Source: an uncultured Candidatus Saccharibacteria bacterium
GTDB taxonomy: Bacteria; Patescibacteriota; Saccharimonadia; Saccharimonadales; Saccharimonadaceae
Length of the DNA: 23,564 nt
NCBI GenBank assembly: GCA_948944455.1
Contig: CARBES010000017.1
Span: 1-23,564, forward strand
Direction of reading: 5' to 3'
Positions within the stretch are counted from its first letter, which is position 1. The number at the start of each line of letters is the position of its first letter. Both the position numbers and the translations under genes were made by a program. Of the stretch, positions 5,601 to 12,823 are shown piece after piece. The notes under the pieces were generated by a model, which saw nothing but the letters and a program-made list of their open reading frames with translations, made no database searches and was not told where the DNA came from.

Positions 5601-7823
5601 AATATCAATACGAGATGGCATTCGAACTGGCAAGGGAATGACCATGATCAGTGGATTGTGATTAAGTTAGACCATTTGACCGACTTGTCGGCGCTAGGAT
5701 ACGTGCCGTCTGGTGGCGGTAACGGACGGATTTTACAGGGTAAGATCTACGTGACAACAGATGAGAATCCGGACCTATCGAGTTTTAGCGCTATTGAACA
5801 AGGATTCCAGCATGTCGGTACTATTTCTGATGACTGTGCCGAGACGGAGCAGTTATTGTGTACGGGTAATTGGGAGAATAGGGATAATGGCATTTTGAAT
5901 GGGCAGCCAAATCCGCGGACGTTTGAGTTTCGTCGAACCAAAGAGGTGCCAAAGTTGGATGAAGAGGGCGAGCCAGTGCTGGACGAAAATGGTGAACCGG
6001 TCAAAGAAGAGATTGTCACGCATGAAGCGATCTCAGCGAGATATGTGGCGATAAAAGCAACCTTGACATCTAATAACAATAACTTTATCGCAGCGCGGAT
6101 GCTAAACTTTTATGAGGATAAGACGAAGAACCCGCGACCGACGGCAGGTATTGCGTATAGCACAATTGAGCCGACGAATGGTGATGTAATTGCACGGCTG
6201 GTTAACACGACAGAAGAAGAGATTGAAGTTGTGGATGAAAACGGCAACGTGATGGGCGAGGGTGGATTCCAACATATTTTCCGTGAGAATGGAACATATA
6301 CTTTCCGTTTCCGCAAAGTTGGCGATCCGAACCCAGACAATATTGGAACAGCGATTGCGAAGGTGGATTGGATTATGAGGAAGATTCCGGCGCCAACGAT
6401 AACGTATGTTTGCGTAGACGATAATGTAATGGATAATAGTAACCAGACAGAAGACTGTAGTAGAGAAAATGGCAGGACGAACCGGAGTGTAAGCGTGAAA
6501 TTGACTTTTCCGGATAATACACAGATACGGATTCTGAATAATGGTTACCAGGAGGAGTCTGGAGATGGCGGATATGACACAGAAGCTCCAGATCCGATGC
6601 CGGGAGACGGTGATGATAAGAATGACGACGGGATGAGTAAGGATGAAAATAGCCTAGATCCGTTTAGCTACTTGTTTATGCGAAATGGTCAGTTTACGTT
6701 CCGCTATGAGGACGCGGCGGGAAATACCGGTAGCTCCACGGTAATGGTAGACTGGATAGATAAGTCAGCACCGAAAGTAAATATCGAGTATAGCACGATT
6801 GAGGAGACTACGGGTGAGGTGGTGGCGACAATCTCCAAGGTAATGGCCCCAGAAGGCGGCATGGGCGACAATGATGATTCGTCGGAGATTAATGAGGACT
6901 TTGTGCTTCTTCCGGATGGGATTCATGATGAAAATGGGCTAGAGTATAATGAGGATTTTGTCGTGACGAATAATGGAGGAAAGAAAGAATATCGGTTCAC
7001 ACGGAACGGTGAGTTTATCTTTGAATACCAGGATGAAGCAGGAAATAAAGGTTCGACAGTGGCGAAAGTGGATTGGATTAAAGAGGCGGAACAGCCAGAT
7101 ATGCCAGATATGCCAGATGTGCCAGATAACCCGGATAGCAATAAGCCGGGTGTGGACCAGCCAAATGATGACCAGACGAGCGGTGATCAGCAGCCAGATC
7201 CGGGAGTGACTGTGCCGGGGCAAAATAACGGTGGAGATAATGGCAACAATGGTAACAATAATGGCAGTGAAGGCAATAATAGTAATTCTAGTAATTCAAA
7301 TACTGGTAGCAACATTGGCGGTAGCAATGGGTCAAGTAGCACTGTGACAGATGTGATTGGATTGCCGGAGGGCGTAAAGCCGCAGAATAAGCCGTTAGTG
7401 TTGGACAATAAATTAAAAGATAAGTTTGGAAGTAATAGCGAATATTTTGAGTTAGATTTTGTAGACGAGAACGGTGAGAGTGTGACAGAGCGACCAGAAG
7501 AGGTGAAATTCAAGCTGCCGGCTGGAAAGAAATTGATTGGCGTTTATCTAGTGAAAGATGACGGCACGACAGAGCCGGTAGAATATGAAATAACAGAGGA
7601 TGGCCAAGTTGTGATCAAGAATCCGAAAAGCGGGAAATATCTCTTTGATTACGAAGATCCGAAGGTCGATAGTCCAGTGAAAGAGGAAGAAAAGAAAGAC
7701 GAAGCAAGCAAAAAGAAACAGGAATGGTATCAGAATCCGGTATTACTCTGGGGATTAGGTGGAGCGGTTGTGATTTTGGTAGTAGGTATTGGGGCGGCAA
7801 TGGTAAATAATCGTCGGCGTTAG
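2658..7823 (+). CDS. secreted, membrane-anchored NPCBM / transglutaminase-like / F5/8C surface protein
   Basis: A 1721-residue exported protein. Residues 1-36 are a signal peptide (basic KQKSRKQR, hydrophobic core, cut near QAKA). Residues about 45-215 resemble an NPCBM carbohydrate-binding module. A large middle region holds GGVCWQ with C517, GQPGHLAF with H543 and TND with D563, the order and spacing of a transglutaminase-like Cys-His-Asp triad. Residues about 945-1150 resemble an F5/8 type C (discoidin) sugar-binding domain (AIDGNINTRWHS). Three Ig-like repeats ending in VDWI follow, then a PDMPD linker, a long Asn/Gly/Ser linker, a small beta domain, a charged stretch, one C-terminal membrane helix and RRR. 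There is no LPXTG motif. ATG 2658 has GAGAAGG eight bases upstream; an upstream in-frame start at 2622 precedes the expected transcript. Role by inference: attachment to, or processing of, host glycoprotein or cell-wall material. Confidence 0.8.
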   Translation: MEKQKSRKQRLLIGLVAGILVGLSLFCPGLWQAKAAVRQISAENVIDFGAADQNGLFLDLTDVDYMPSSTVAYDVIRKNQTSSGTKISLRFDNEVRTFNKGIWAHATSNLDYDLRNYQDYDYLTAYVGVDSKATATVGSVKFCVYTSTSVTAPTTVAEWGQVLTEADGATNCTQVARPTDNATFVKIPIKGVNYIRFHANSNGSNASDHAVYGDIKLVKEGYKEDSGVIPEVGELDAQLKAEDGTAADLIERSPDYEMTLLRRNLAQKASRWTLTQFVQQGQEEREMMAWLYNDLGALRMYTTGGAPTGSYEQSLAVLTELYAEYKDDLSDSTPLQYGSGTRGELYQKMMISIALTHSKQVRFWIRDQGAMAGNAESPNVSRPLDRYAVYKGMYLNEKLQTAVFEQLEVEEMRYVMFTELGDDEIEWLRDWLPTVGKGLYTYPPVPYISIGNHYWFDQNYDENYVDPKSGKTWAERYHLIGANYTDGIDKSIAGNYKIGFEAKAPHLWMINYYGGVCWQISNFGQNMTASYGVPSTTFGQPGHLAFANYEMGNGTPAWALTNDVSGWSQSNFTGYTNINTYHPVRQMNNWGAATGEYSLLRNRYGQQGSYVTMAQAAINDFENYEKSQIIVKLAEIYSDNLGKQEEVYREALTAQDFNFDAWYGIIANYIGQGNKTAKDWYDLASTMTESRMKSFALPYHDLMQTIIAQMPANSEADSVTTGYSLSTEMMLRRTLEWMVDSKNASEIDIAGIFRQSGVTRTLANALLGRLNNQVAVFSFDGDDAGVLKLGSKYENSNAAFDYSLDGGETWSSGPNHDKWVTEKRIKLTDEEIAKINIDDDIKVHIQGVPWTEANYYTIDIKKGTLPANLYANDKENRVVGANATMEWREVKIGDDGARTEGEWVSYAKESPLRIGDITIQVRVGSTGVFLPSDASADYKFTADTDPDTRKYIPVSHLSVAAVSSQATGGGQYGNAIYAIDGNINTRWHSNWQGNDHDQWIVIKLDHLTDLSALGYVPSGGGNGRILQGKIYVTTDENPDLSSFSAIEQGFQHVGTISDDCAETEQLLCTGNWENRDNGILNGQPNPRTFEFRRTKEVPKLDEEGEPVLDENGEPVKEEIVTHEAISARYVAIKATLTSNNNNFIAARMLNFYEDKTKNPRPTAGIAYSTIEPTNGDVIARLVNTTEEEIEVVDENGNVMGEGGFQHIFRENGTYTFRFRKVGDPNPDNIGTAIAKVDWIMRKIPAPTITYVCVDDNVMDNSNQTEDCSRENGRTNRSVSVKLTFPDNTQIRILNNGYQEESGDGGYDTEAPDPMPGDGDDKNDDGMSKDENSLDPFSYLFMRNGQFTFRYEDAAGNTGSSTVMVDWIDKSAPKVNIEYSTIEETTGEVVATISKVMAPEGGMGDNDDSSEINEDFVLLPDGIHDENGLEYNEDFVVTNNGGKKEYRFTRNGEFIFEYQDEAGNKGSTVAKVDWIKEAEQPDMPDMPDVPDNPDSNKPGVDQPNDDQTSGDQQPDPGVTVPGQNNGGDNGNNGNNNGSEGNNSNSSNSNTGSNIGGSNGSSSTVTDVIGLPEGVKPQNKPLVLDNKLKDKFGSNSEYFELDFVDENGESVTERPEEVKFKLPAGKKLIGVYLVKDDGTTEPVEYEITEDGQVVIKNPKSGKYLFDYEDPKVDSPVKEEEKKDEASKKKQEWYQNPVLLWGLGGAVVILVVGIGAAMVNNRRR

Positions 7824-7831
7824 GCTGGGGC

Positions 7832-7860
7832 TGGACAGATAGAGAAAAGTTTGGTATAAT
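7832..7860 (+). promoter_or_regulatory. rpsA promoter
   Basis: TGGACA (7832-7837), a 17-base spacer and TATAAT (7855-7860). Expected start near 7867, so the leader is about 119 bases, long for this window. Confidence 0.8.
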
Positions 7861-7870
7861 GAGGGGAGAT

Positions 7871-7964
7871 TTCGGGTTCGTTCAGGAGGATCGGGAATGC
7901 TAGAGGTGTTGAGGAGGTGGTCCTTGGCGTAGGTAGCATTGCTGGGTTCCGGAACGAATCCGAA
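7871..7964 (+). promoter_or_regulatory. structured rpsA leader RNA
   Basis: Three nested helices can be read. P1 pairs 7871-7883 with 7952-7964 over 13 bp with one G-T. P2 pairs 7896-7902 with 7934-7940 over 7 bp. A small hairpin pairs 7912-7915 with 7921-7924. The ribosome-site-like GAAAGG (7965-7970) abuts P1. S1 is known to control its own synthesis through its mRNA leader in E. coli, so an autoregulatory element is a reasonable inference. No known riboswitch class is recognised. Confidence 0.6.
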
Positions 7965-7985
7965 GAAAGGATAATTAATATAATT

Positions 7986-9050
7986 ATGGCAAAAGCCAAA
8001 CTAACAATGGATGAGCTGCTCGCGGCCAGTGAAGAGAGTGCAAAGCGTGCAGTGGTTGGAGAGACAGTAACTGGTAAAGTTTTGTCGATTCGCAAACACG
8101 AGATCTTGATTGATCTCGGTGCACGTGGTGTCGGTATGGTGCCGCGGCGTGAGGTATCTTTTGCGCGCAACTTAAACGTTGGCGATGAAGTAACAGCTTC
8201 GGTGATTGAGACCGAGATGGGCGATGGTAGCATCTTGCTTAGCCTTCGTAAGGCAGCTAAGGAGAAGGGCTGGGATGAGATCCAAGCTCGTCTTGATGGG
8301 GCTGAGGTGATCGAGGTTACTCCATTCGATGCAAACCGAGGTGGTCTTTTGGCCGAGTACGAAGGAATTCGCGGCTTTTTGCCAGTTTCTCAACTTTCGG
8401 CAGAGCATTACCCACGGGTTGGCTCGGCGGATAAAGATGAGATTTTGCAACGTTTGAACTCTTTGGTTGGTAAACCGATGAAGGTGCGTATTCTTGACGC
8501 GAATCGCAAAGATAATAAGTTGATTTTCTCTGAAAAGGAAGCGGTCAAGGATGGTCTCGCGGAGCGCTTTGCAGAGTTGCATGTTGGTGACGTTGTAAAA
8601 GGTGTCGTGACCGGTGTAGTTGATTTCGGTGCGTTCGTGAATGTTGACGGCGTCGAGGGTCTAATTCATATTTCTGAGATTTCTTGGGAGCGAGTGAATA
8701 ACCCAGCAGACTACGTTAAAGTAGGCGAAACCGTAGAAGCGAAGATTATCGCAATCGACAAAGAGCGTCTTTCGCTTTCGACGAAGCAGTTGACCGAAGA
8801 CCCATGGCTCTCAGAAGTTGAAGGTTTGAAGCGCGGCGATGAGGTTGAGGGTACGATTACTCGTATTACTCCATTTGGCGCGTTTGTGCAGATTTCTCCA
8901 GCCGTGGAGGCTCTTGTACACGTATCTGAGCTTGGTAACGGTAACGACGTTGACCCAGAAAAGGTGTTCACACTGAATGAACGGAAAAAGTTCAAGATTC
9001 TTGATGTCGACAAAGATGGCCGAAAGATTAGCTTGACGATTGTAAAATAA
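7986..9050 (+). CDS. rpsA: 30S ribosomal protein S1 (four S1 domains)
   Basis: A 354-residue RNA-binding protein of the small ribosomal subunit that helps mRNAs dock for initiation. Four successive S1 (OB-fold) repeats are readable: about residues 25-95 (GKVLSIRKHEILIDLGARGVGMVP), 105-185 (degenerate, LAEYEGIRGFLPVSQLS), 205-275 (GVVTGVVDFGAFVNVDGVEGLIHISE) and 285-354 (GTITRITPFGAFVQISPAVEALVHVSE). E. coli S1 has six, so this is a short form common in other phyla. Start ATG 7986 gives the typical MAKAKLTM start; the GTG at 7917 lies inside the structured leader. GAAAGG is 15 bases upstream, rather far. Monocistronic, with its own terminator. Confidence 0.93.
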   Translation: MAKAKLTMDELLAASEESAKRAVVGETVTGKVLSIRKHEILIDLGARGVGMVPRREVSFARNLNVGDEVTASVIETEMGDGSILLSLRKAAKEKGWDEIQARLDGAEVIEVTPFDANRGGLLAEYEGIRGFLPVSQLSAEHYPRVGSADKDEILQRLNSLVGKPMKVRILDANRKDNKLIFSEKEAVKDGLAERFAELHVGDVVKGVVTGVVDFGAFVNVDGVEGLIHISEISWERVNNPADYVKVGETVEAKIIAIDKERLSLSTKQLTEDPWLSEVEGLKRGDEVEGTITRITPFGAFVQISPAVEALVHVSELGNGNDVDPEKVFTLNERKKFKILDVDKDGRKISLTIVK

Positions 9051-9067
9051 GACCTGAGCCAAGACTG

Positions 9068-9093
9068 AAAAGACCCCGCTATGGGGTCTTTTT
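9068..9093 (+). terminator. rpsA terminator
   Basis: Perfect 10-bp stem (9068-9077 with 9083-9092), a 5-base loop and a T run. Confidence 0.92.
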
Positions 9094-9101
9094 GTGTCGA
9101 G

Positions 9102-9130
9102 TTGCATTTTTATGAATTAAGGGTTATAAT
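9102..9130 (+). promoter_or_regulatory. promoter of the coiled-coil gene
   Basis: TTGCAT (9102-9107), a 17-base spacer and TATAAT (9125-9130). Confidence 0.78.
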
Positions 9131-9141
9131 AATGTAGAAAT

Positions 9142-9207
9142 TGTCTGAGGTGTAGCGGGGCGAGTCAGGCATGATTGTACGAACGCACAGAAGCGTAGGA
9201 TTTGTAC
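9142..9207 (+). promoter_or_regulatory. structured leader of the coiled-coil gene
   Basis: Two hairpins fit in the roughly 88-base leader. The first pairs 9142-9148 with 9165-9171 (7 bp, one G-T). The second has an outer GTAC/GTAC pairing (9177-9180 with 9204-9207) around ACGC/GCGT (9183-9186 with 9193-9196). The ribosome site AGGAG (9211-9215) follows directly. The role is unknown. Confidence 0.4.
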
Positions 9208-9224
9208 CTTAGGAGTGTGACTAA

Positions 9225-9743
9225 ATGAGCGTAAAACGTAACCAGCAGGATCTCATTATTAAAGAAGCTTATCGGAAGTGGCAGGTTTTAAAAATAGAGG
9301 TGAGGGAAGCAAGAGGCTTGTTAAATCTTGCTGTAGGCGTAATGCAATTAGAGCTAGAGCAAGTGCAAGCGAGGATGATGGATGATCTGGAGCGGCTGGA
9401 TGATGAAATAGCGTCTATTTGCACTGAAATTAAGGTAGCTTATGGCAAGGCAGGTGGAAAGTTGAGCTTGAATGATGCGGATGGTGTGCAGGTGTGGCGC
9501 CAGGTTGGTCGTGAACTGGAGGGGCAACTGAAACTACGTAAAATAGAGCGACGAAAGCTCATTTTACAGATGGGTGCGTTAGCGGACGAGTCTCTACGCT
9601 GTGGCGAATATTGGGAATCATATACGGAATTAGCGAAGGAGACGGAAGAGTTGCGAAGCAACCTGGAACGCTTACGGCACGAGGCCGAGGAAGCACGGGG
9701 TAACTATAGGCAAATAGTGTTTCGAGAGAATCTCGCAGTCTAA
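9225..9743 (+). CDS. coiled-coil protein of unknown function
   Basis: A 172-residue soluble protein that I do not recognise. It is rich in Glu, Arg, Leu and Gln with heptad-like spacing through most of its length (for example LELEQVQARMMDDLERLDDEIASI and the C-terminal run from ELAKETEELRSNLERL), so an extended helical coiled coil is likely. There is no signal peptide or membrane segment. Only one Cys pair region is seen (ASICTEI, LRCGEY), with no motif. ATG 9225 follows AGGAG (9211-9215) at nine bases. It has its own promoter and terminator and converges on the DUF2726 gene. Confidence 0.75.
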   Translation: MSVKRNQQDLIIKEAYRKWQVLKIEVREARGLLNLAVGVMQLELEQVQARMMDDLERLDDEIASICTEIKVAYGKAGGKLSLNDADGVQVWRQVGRELEGQLKLRKIERRKLILQMGALADESLRCGEYWESYTELAKETEELRSNLERLRHEAEEARGNYRQIVFRENLAV

Positions 9744-9766
9744 AAGCTCATAATCACTACAGGAGT

Positions 9767-10369
9767 CTAAGACTGGTCGGATGACGACCGGTCTTTCTTT
9801 TTGCGACCGCGTGGGGCGGGCTTTAAGAGACTGGTTTCGTAAATGACGCGGGAAAAGTCGTCGATAACGCGTTGGCGAGTGAGTTTTTGGGGTTTCGTAA
9901 TGCGGACGAAAGGAATGTGGGCGCTACGAAAAAATTTTTCCATATCTTTGGGGTCGCTACCGGGGTTGTTCTCATCGTACTTTTTCTCGTCATCGATTTT
10001 AACGGCACAGATTGGACGGAGAGTACGTTTATTGCAAAGAACGAAGTCGACGGTTTTGTTCTCGATAAAACGGTAAGCTTCGTAACGACTCTGGGCGCCA
10101 ACTTTGTGGCTAAGAAGGGAATCGAGACTAACGCCAGGAATGACATAGAACTTTTGACCGAAAAGCTCATTTAAGAGTTGAAAACACTGGCGTTCGGCAC
10201 CAACCATGAGGTGTTTGCGGGGACGATAGCGGCAACGTTCCATGGCCTCACGATAGCGACGACGGGTAGTGACGCCAGCAAGAACGGAAACAAGAAAAAG
10301 CAACAGCGTAGCAACTGCTGCGCAGGTCAGATAAATCTTGTCTGGAGCTAGGAGGTCTTCGATTTGCAT
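9767..10369 (-). CDS. DUF2726 membrane-anchored nuclease-fold protein
   Basis: A 200-residue protein with an N-terminal membrane helix (about residues 13-35) followed by a basic patch (TRRRYREAMERCRYRPRKH). The soluble part matches the DUF2726 pattern: AERQCFQLLNELFGQKFYVIPGVSLDSLL, KTVDFVLCNKRTLRPICAVKIDD and a late HIPFVRI strand. DUF2726 is related to the restriction-endonuclease-like fold; the Asp of VDF and the KIDDEKK stretch would be the acidic cluster. The substrate is unknown. The basic tail RGRKKKDRSSSDQS may bind nucleic acid. The start CAT at 10367-10369 has a minus-strand promoter at 10446-10474. Its stop lies in the terminator hairpin of the convergent gene. Confidence 0.75.
   Translation of the reverse strand: MQIEDLLAPDKIYLTCAAVATLLLFLVSVLAGVTTRRRYREAMERCRYRPRKHLMVGAERQCFQLLNELFGQKFYVIPGVSLDSLLSHKVGAQSRYEAYRFIENKTVDFVLCNKRTLRPICAVKIDDEKKYDENNPGSDPKDMEKFFRSAHIPFVRITKPQKLTRQRVIDDFSRVIYETSLLKPAPRGRKKKDRSSSDQS
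9769..9802 (+). terminator. terminator of the coiled-coil gene
   Basis: 11-bp stem (9769-9779 with 9785-9795, one G-T pair), a 5-base loop and a T-rich tail. It overlaps the last codons of the convergent DUF2726 gene. Confidence 0.85.
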
Positions 10370-10445
10370 AATTTCTAAAATGATTGAGAATGGTATTAGA
10401 GCGGAATAGGGACCAAAACACCATTCCAGAATAAATTATAATTCT

Positions 10446-10474
10446 ATTATAGCATATCTTGCGTTTTATGACAA
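10446..10474 (-). promoter_or_regulatory. promoter of the DUF2726 gene
   Basis: On the minus strand: TTGTCA (10474-10469), a 17-base spacer and TATAAT (10451-10446). It overlaps the divergent XRE promoter, so the two compete for the same DNA. Confidence 0.8.
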
Positions 10475-10488
10475 TGTAATGTTATAAT
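10459..10488 (+). promoter_or_regulatory. promoter of the XRE gene
   Basis: TTGCGT (10459-10464), an 18-base spacer and TATAAT (10483-10488). It overlaps the -35 and spacer of the divergent DUF2726 promoter. Control of both by the XRE product is plausible but unproven. Confidence 0.75.
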
Positions 10489-10498
10489 AGTGAAGGGG

Positions 10499-10544
10499 AG
10501 CATCTTAATTTTATGGTTTTGCTAAGGAAAGCCCTTAGGATGCT
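10499..10544 (+). promoter_or_regulatory. hairpin in XRE leader
   Basis: The outer stem AGCATC/GATGCT (10499-10504 with 10539-10544) encloses an inner stem CTAAGG/CCTTAG (10522-10527 with 10533-10538). It is near the transcript start, with no T run, so it is more likely an mRNA-stability or translation element than a terminator. Confidence 0.45.
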
Positions 10545-10591
10545 GACGCCACGGTTTATAGTGATGAATCTGAAGTAGAGAGGGGAATTCG

Positions 10592-11047
10592 ATGACATTT
10601 GGTAAGAAAGTAAGAGACCAGCGAAAAGTCCTTGGGATGACGCAAAGCGAATTGGCGAAAAAAATCGGTGTGTGTCGTGATACGGTAATGCACTATGAAG
10701 ACGATACGCATGTGCCGCGGACCAAAGAGCGGCGGCAACGATTGGCGGAAGTTTTGCAGATACCGTATAATGATTTGTTTCGGGAGGATGACCGGATTGA
10801 CCAGCGCGAGATTGGGCTGGACTGGGAAATGCTACGAAATGTGTTATGCAACGAGAACTTGCCACGCAATGAGCAGCTAGCGCAGGCGCGACTCTGGAAA
10901 AAGATGCTGCGGTATTTGATAGATGATACGGTGCGTCTCTCGCCGAGTGATCAGCGAGAGACGCTAGAAACCTTGGCGTTAATTAGTCGGATTGACGGGA
11001 TTCCGTGCGATATTCCCAGAATCGTGACGGGGGGGGGTAACTTATAA
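10592..11047 (+). CDS. XRE-family helix-turn-helix regulator
   Basis: A 151-residue DNA-binding protein. Residues 5-60 form a Cro/CI-type HTH: KKVRDQRKVLGMTQSELAKKIGV, then CRDTVMHYEDDTHVPR, with the typical MTQSELAKKIGV helix. The C-terminal 90 residues are helical and not recognised. ATG 10592 is preceded by GAGGGG. The last codons encode TGGGNL across a run of nine G (11029-11037). Loss of one G would extend the protein by about 30 residues into the terminator region, and gain of one would end it at once. The terminator follows 18 bases after the stop. Confidence 0.85.
   Translation: MTFGKKVRDQRKVLGMTQSELAKKIGVCRDTVMHYEDDTHVPRTKERRQRLAEVLQIPYNDLFREDDRIDQREIGLDWEMLRNVLCNENLPRNEQLAQARLWKKMLRYLIDDTVRLSPSDQRETLETLALISRIDGIPCDIPRIVTGGGNL
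11029..11037 (+). repeat. G9 homopolymer in the XRE 3' end
   Basis: Nine consecutive G within the last six codons of the XRE gene. This is a classic slippage-prone tract and also a common place for sequencing errors. Confidence 0.85.
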
Positions 11048-11065
11048 GTTTTTTAGCAAAATCTT

Positions 11066-11096
11066 TCCCCGGGAAATAGCTTCTCGGGGATTTTTT
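11066..11096 (+). terminator. terminator of the XRE gene
   Basis: 10-bp stem (11066-11075 with 11081-11090, one G-T pair), loop ATAGC and six T (11091-11096). Confidence 0.92.
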
Positions 11097-11105
11097 AGAA
11101 TAAGG

Positions 11106-11134
11106 TTGACAGGATTAGGCGGTAGGCTTATAAT
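11106..11134 (+). promoter_or_regulatory. promoter of tRNA-Asn
   Basis: Full consensus: TTGACA (11106-11111), a 17-base spacer and TATAAT (11129-11134). Confidence 0.9.
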
Positions 11135-11145
11135 GTAGTAAGTAA

Positions 11146-11220
11146 TCCCGGGTAGCTCAATGGTGGAGCAAGAAGCTGTTAACTTCGAGGTTGCCGGTTC
11201 GAGCCCGGCCCCGGGAGCCA
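11146..11220 (+). tRNA. tRNA-Asn(GUU)
   Basis: Acceptor strands 11146-11152 and 11210-11216 pair fully. The anticodon loop CTGTTAA gives anticodon GTT. The T arm has stem GCCGG/CCGGC (11193-11197 with 11205-11209). Discriminator is G11217 and CCA is encoded at 11218-11220. Its 3' end is the integration site of the neighbouring element, and its own terminator now lies at 19378. Confidence 0.96.
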
Positions 11221-12732
11221 GAATTCGGTTTTTGAAGCCAAAAAGAAGATGTCGATGCCTTTCAACAGAGAGAAATCGACTTTTTTGTTGGTCGATTTTA
11301 GGTTCGAGAAAATAGTTTTGAGCAATTTGTTCTTCAACTCATTTCTCGAACTTTTGTATAGTTCGGATGCACGCTTTGCCAGTTCTAACAGATATGCAGC
11401 ATCCACCAAGAAACTTCCATCCTCGCTCTCCAACTGTGCTGCTTGTTCGTCCAATTCAGCCATCCGTTTGTCGCATTGTGCTGCAATCTTCTCATATTGT
11501 GACAACGTAATACTACCATTGAGACGGTCATCATATGCCACGTCCTTCTTATGCTCCAGCCTGCGATATTCGTCACGAATTTGTTTGCTTTGATTGGCAA
11601 AATATAGTTGCTCATTATCGTGCTTATCCTTCATCCTCTTAAGAATCCTCGATACGTCTGCATCGGTGATTTGTAAGTGGTCGAGCACATCAGTAACCGT
11701 TTCATCTACTTCAACCTCGGATACTCCACAGTTGCCACATTCTGCTTTACTCTTTGAACAACGCAGATAAACGTGACCTTTCTTTGTGTATGGCGACATA
11801 ACTCCACCACAAACACCGCAATAGAGGAGTTTTGAGTGTGGATATACCTTGCATACGCTAGTTTTCGCTGCACCAAAACTGCCCTTTGCATTTTCATCAT
11901 TTATCCTTTGCACTGCCTCGAATACCCTTGAGTCAATAATCGGTGGGTAACAATGTTTATAAACCGTATCACCCCACTTCGCCTCACCGACATAGAACGG
12001 ATTTTTCAGCATTACATCAATAGAACTTGGTGGTAGTGATCGCATCGTTTTTGGGTTTGTTAGACCGTCTTTCTTTAACCGTAATGTAATTGCTTTGACT
12101 GAGTATCCCTGCAACCTTAGTTCGTAGGCTTTCTTGATATATGGTGCACGTTCTTCGTCCACAATAACATCCGTAATTTTGTCACCACGTTTGTCATACC
12201 CCTTAATTACATTGAGATAGCCAATCGGCACTTTACCAGGATATATACCAGTCGCAATGGCATTCTTTTGCCATCGTTTAACATTGTCAGACACACAAGC
12301 CGAGTAATTCTCACTCATTACCATACTCATTCCGAGCCTCGTCCAATCTGGAGATGGTGAATTTTTGTGGACAATTAAGCCTTCTGAGGCAAAATGCAAT
12401 TCAATCTTTCCAGCCTTCACAAGTTTTCGAAATGTTCGAACCGATTCATCGGAATAGTCACGAGTGAAACGGTCGACTTTATCGAAAACCACAACACGGA
12501 ACTCAGACAATTTACTAATTTCATTTGTAAGTTCGTGAAACTTCGCACGCTCGTCACTCTTATAAGCCGTTTCGTCAAACTCGTAGTAATCCTTCTCCTC
12601 GTCCACAACAAGACCACGCTTGTCGGCATATTCCATCAGATTTCGTTTTTGAGCCGGCAAGGCTTTTCGCTGACCTTCCTCTGACACCCTCGCAATCAAG
12701 ACACCTTTAACGCCTTCATAATTCTTATGCAT
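11179..12732 (-). CDS. large serine recombinase (integrase) of the element
   Basis: A 517-residue DNA recombinase for integration and excision. The N-terminal resolvase domain shows GVLIARVSEEGQ, with the predicted nucleophile Ser17, then VVVFDKVDRFTRD. The recombinase domain spans about residues 160-285, and a zinc ribbon about 300-345 (YCGVCGG, RCSKSKAECGNC). A coiled coil spans about 365-450, as in phiC31/TP901-type enzymes. ATG 12732 follows AAGGAG at nine bases. The last codons read WLPGPGSNRQPRS, the antisense of tRNA-Asn, with the stop in the anticodon loop, so this C-terminus is created by integration. The original tail appears to lie at 19248-19370. Confidence 0.93.
   Translation of the reverse strand: MHKNYEGVKGVLIARVSEEGQRKALPAQKRNLMEYADKRGLVVDEEKDYYEFDETAYKSDERAKFHELTNEISKLSEFRVVVFDKVDRFTRDYSDESVRTFRKLVKAGKIELHFASEGLIVHKNSPSPDWTRLGMSMVMSENYSACVSDNVKRWQKNAIATGIYPGKVPIGYLNVIKGYDKRGDKITDVIVDEERAPYIKKAYELRLQGYSVKAITLRLKKDGLTNPKTMRSLPPSSIDVMLKNPFYVGEAKWGDTVYKHCYPPIIDSRVFEAVQRINDENAKGSFGAAKTSVCKVYPHSKLLYCGVCGGVMSPYTKKGHVYLRCSKSKAECGNCGVSEVEVDETVTDVLDHLQITDADVSRILKRMKDKHDNEQLYFANQSKQIRDEYRRLEHKKDVAYDDRLNGSITLSQYEKIAAQCDKRMAELDEQAAQLESEDGSFLVDAAYLLELAKRASELYKSSRNELKNKLLKTIFSNLKSTNKKVDFSLLKGIDIFFLASKTEFWLPGPGSNRQPRS
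11213..11220 (+). other. attL core
   Basis: GGGAGCCA, the last eight bases of tRNA-Asn, repeated at 19363-19370. Short identity is normal for large serine integrases. Confidence 0.75.
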
Positions 12733-12794
12733 AATTTAGTTCTCCTTCTGAGATAATTAGTTTTCTACCATCGAGAGAGCGTTTCCTTACCTAT

Positions 12795-12823
12795 ATTATA
12801 ACATAAATAAGGAACATTCTCCA
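12795..12823 (-). promoter_or_regulatory. promoter of the serine recombinase
   Basis: On the minus strand: a weak TGGAGA (12823-12818), a 17-base spacer and TATAAT (12800-12795). It abuts the stop of the upstream rep gene. Confidence 0.6.

Noticed and set aside
11179..11212. GPGSNRQPRS as a functional conserved protein motif
   Set aside because: It is the antisense translation of tRNA-Asn and arises from integration, a familiar annotation artefact.
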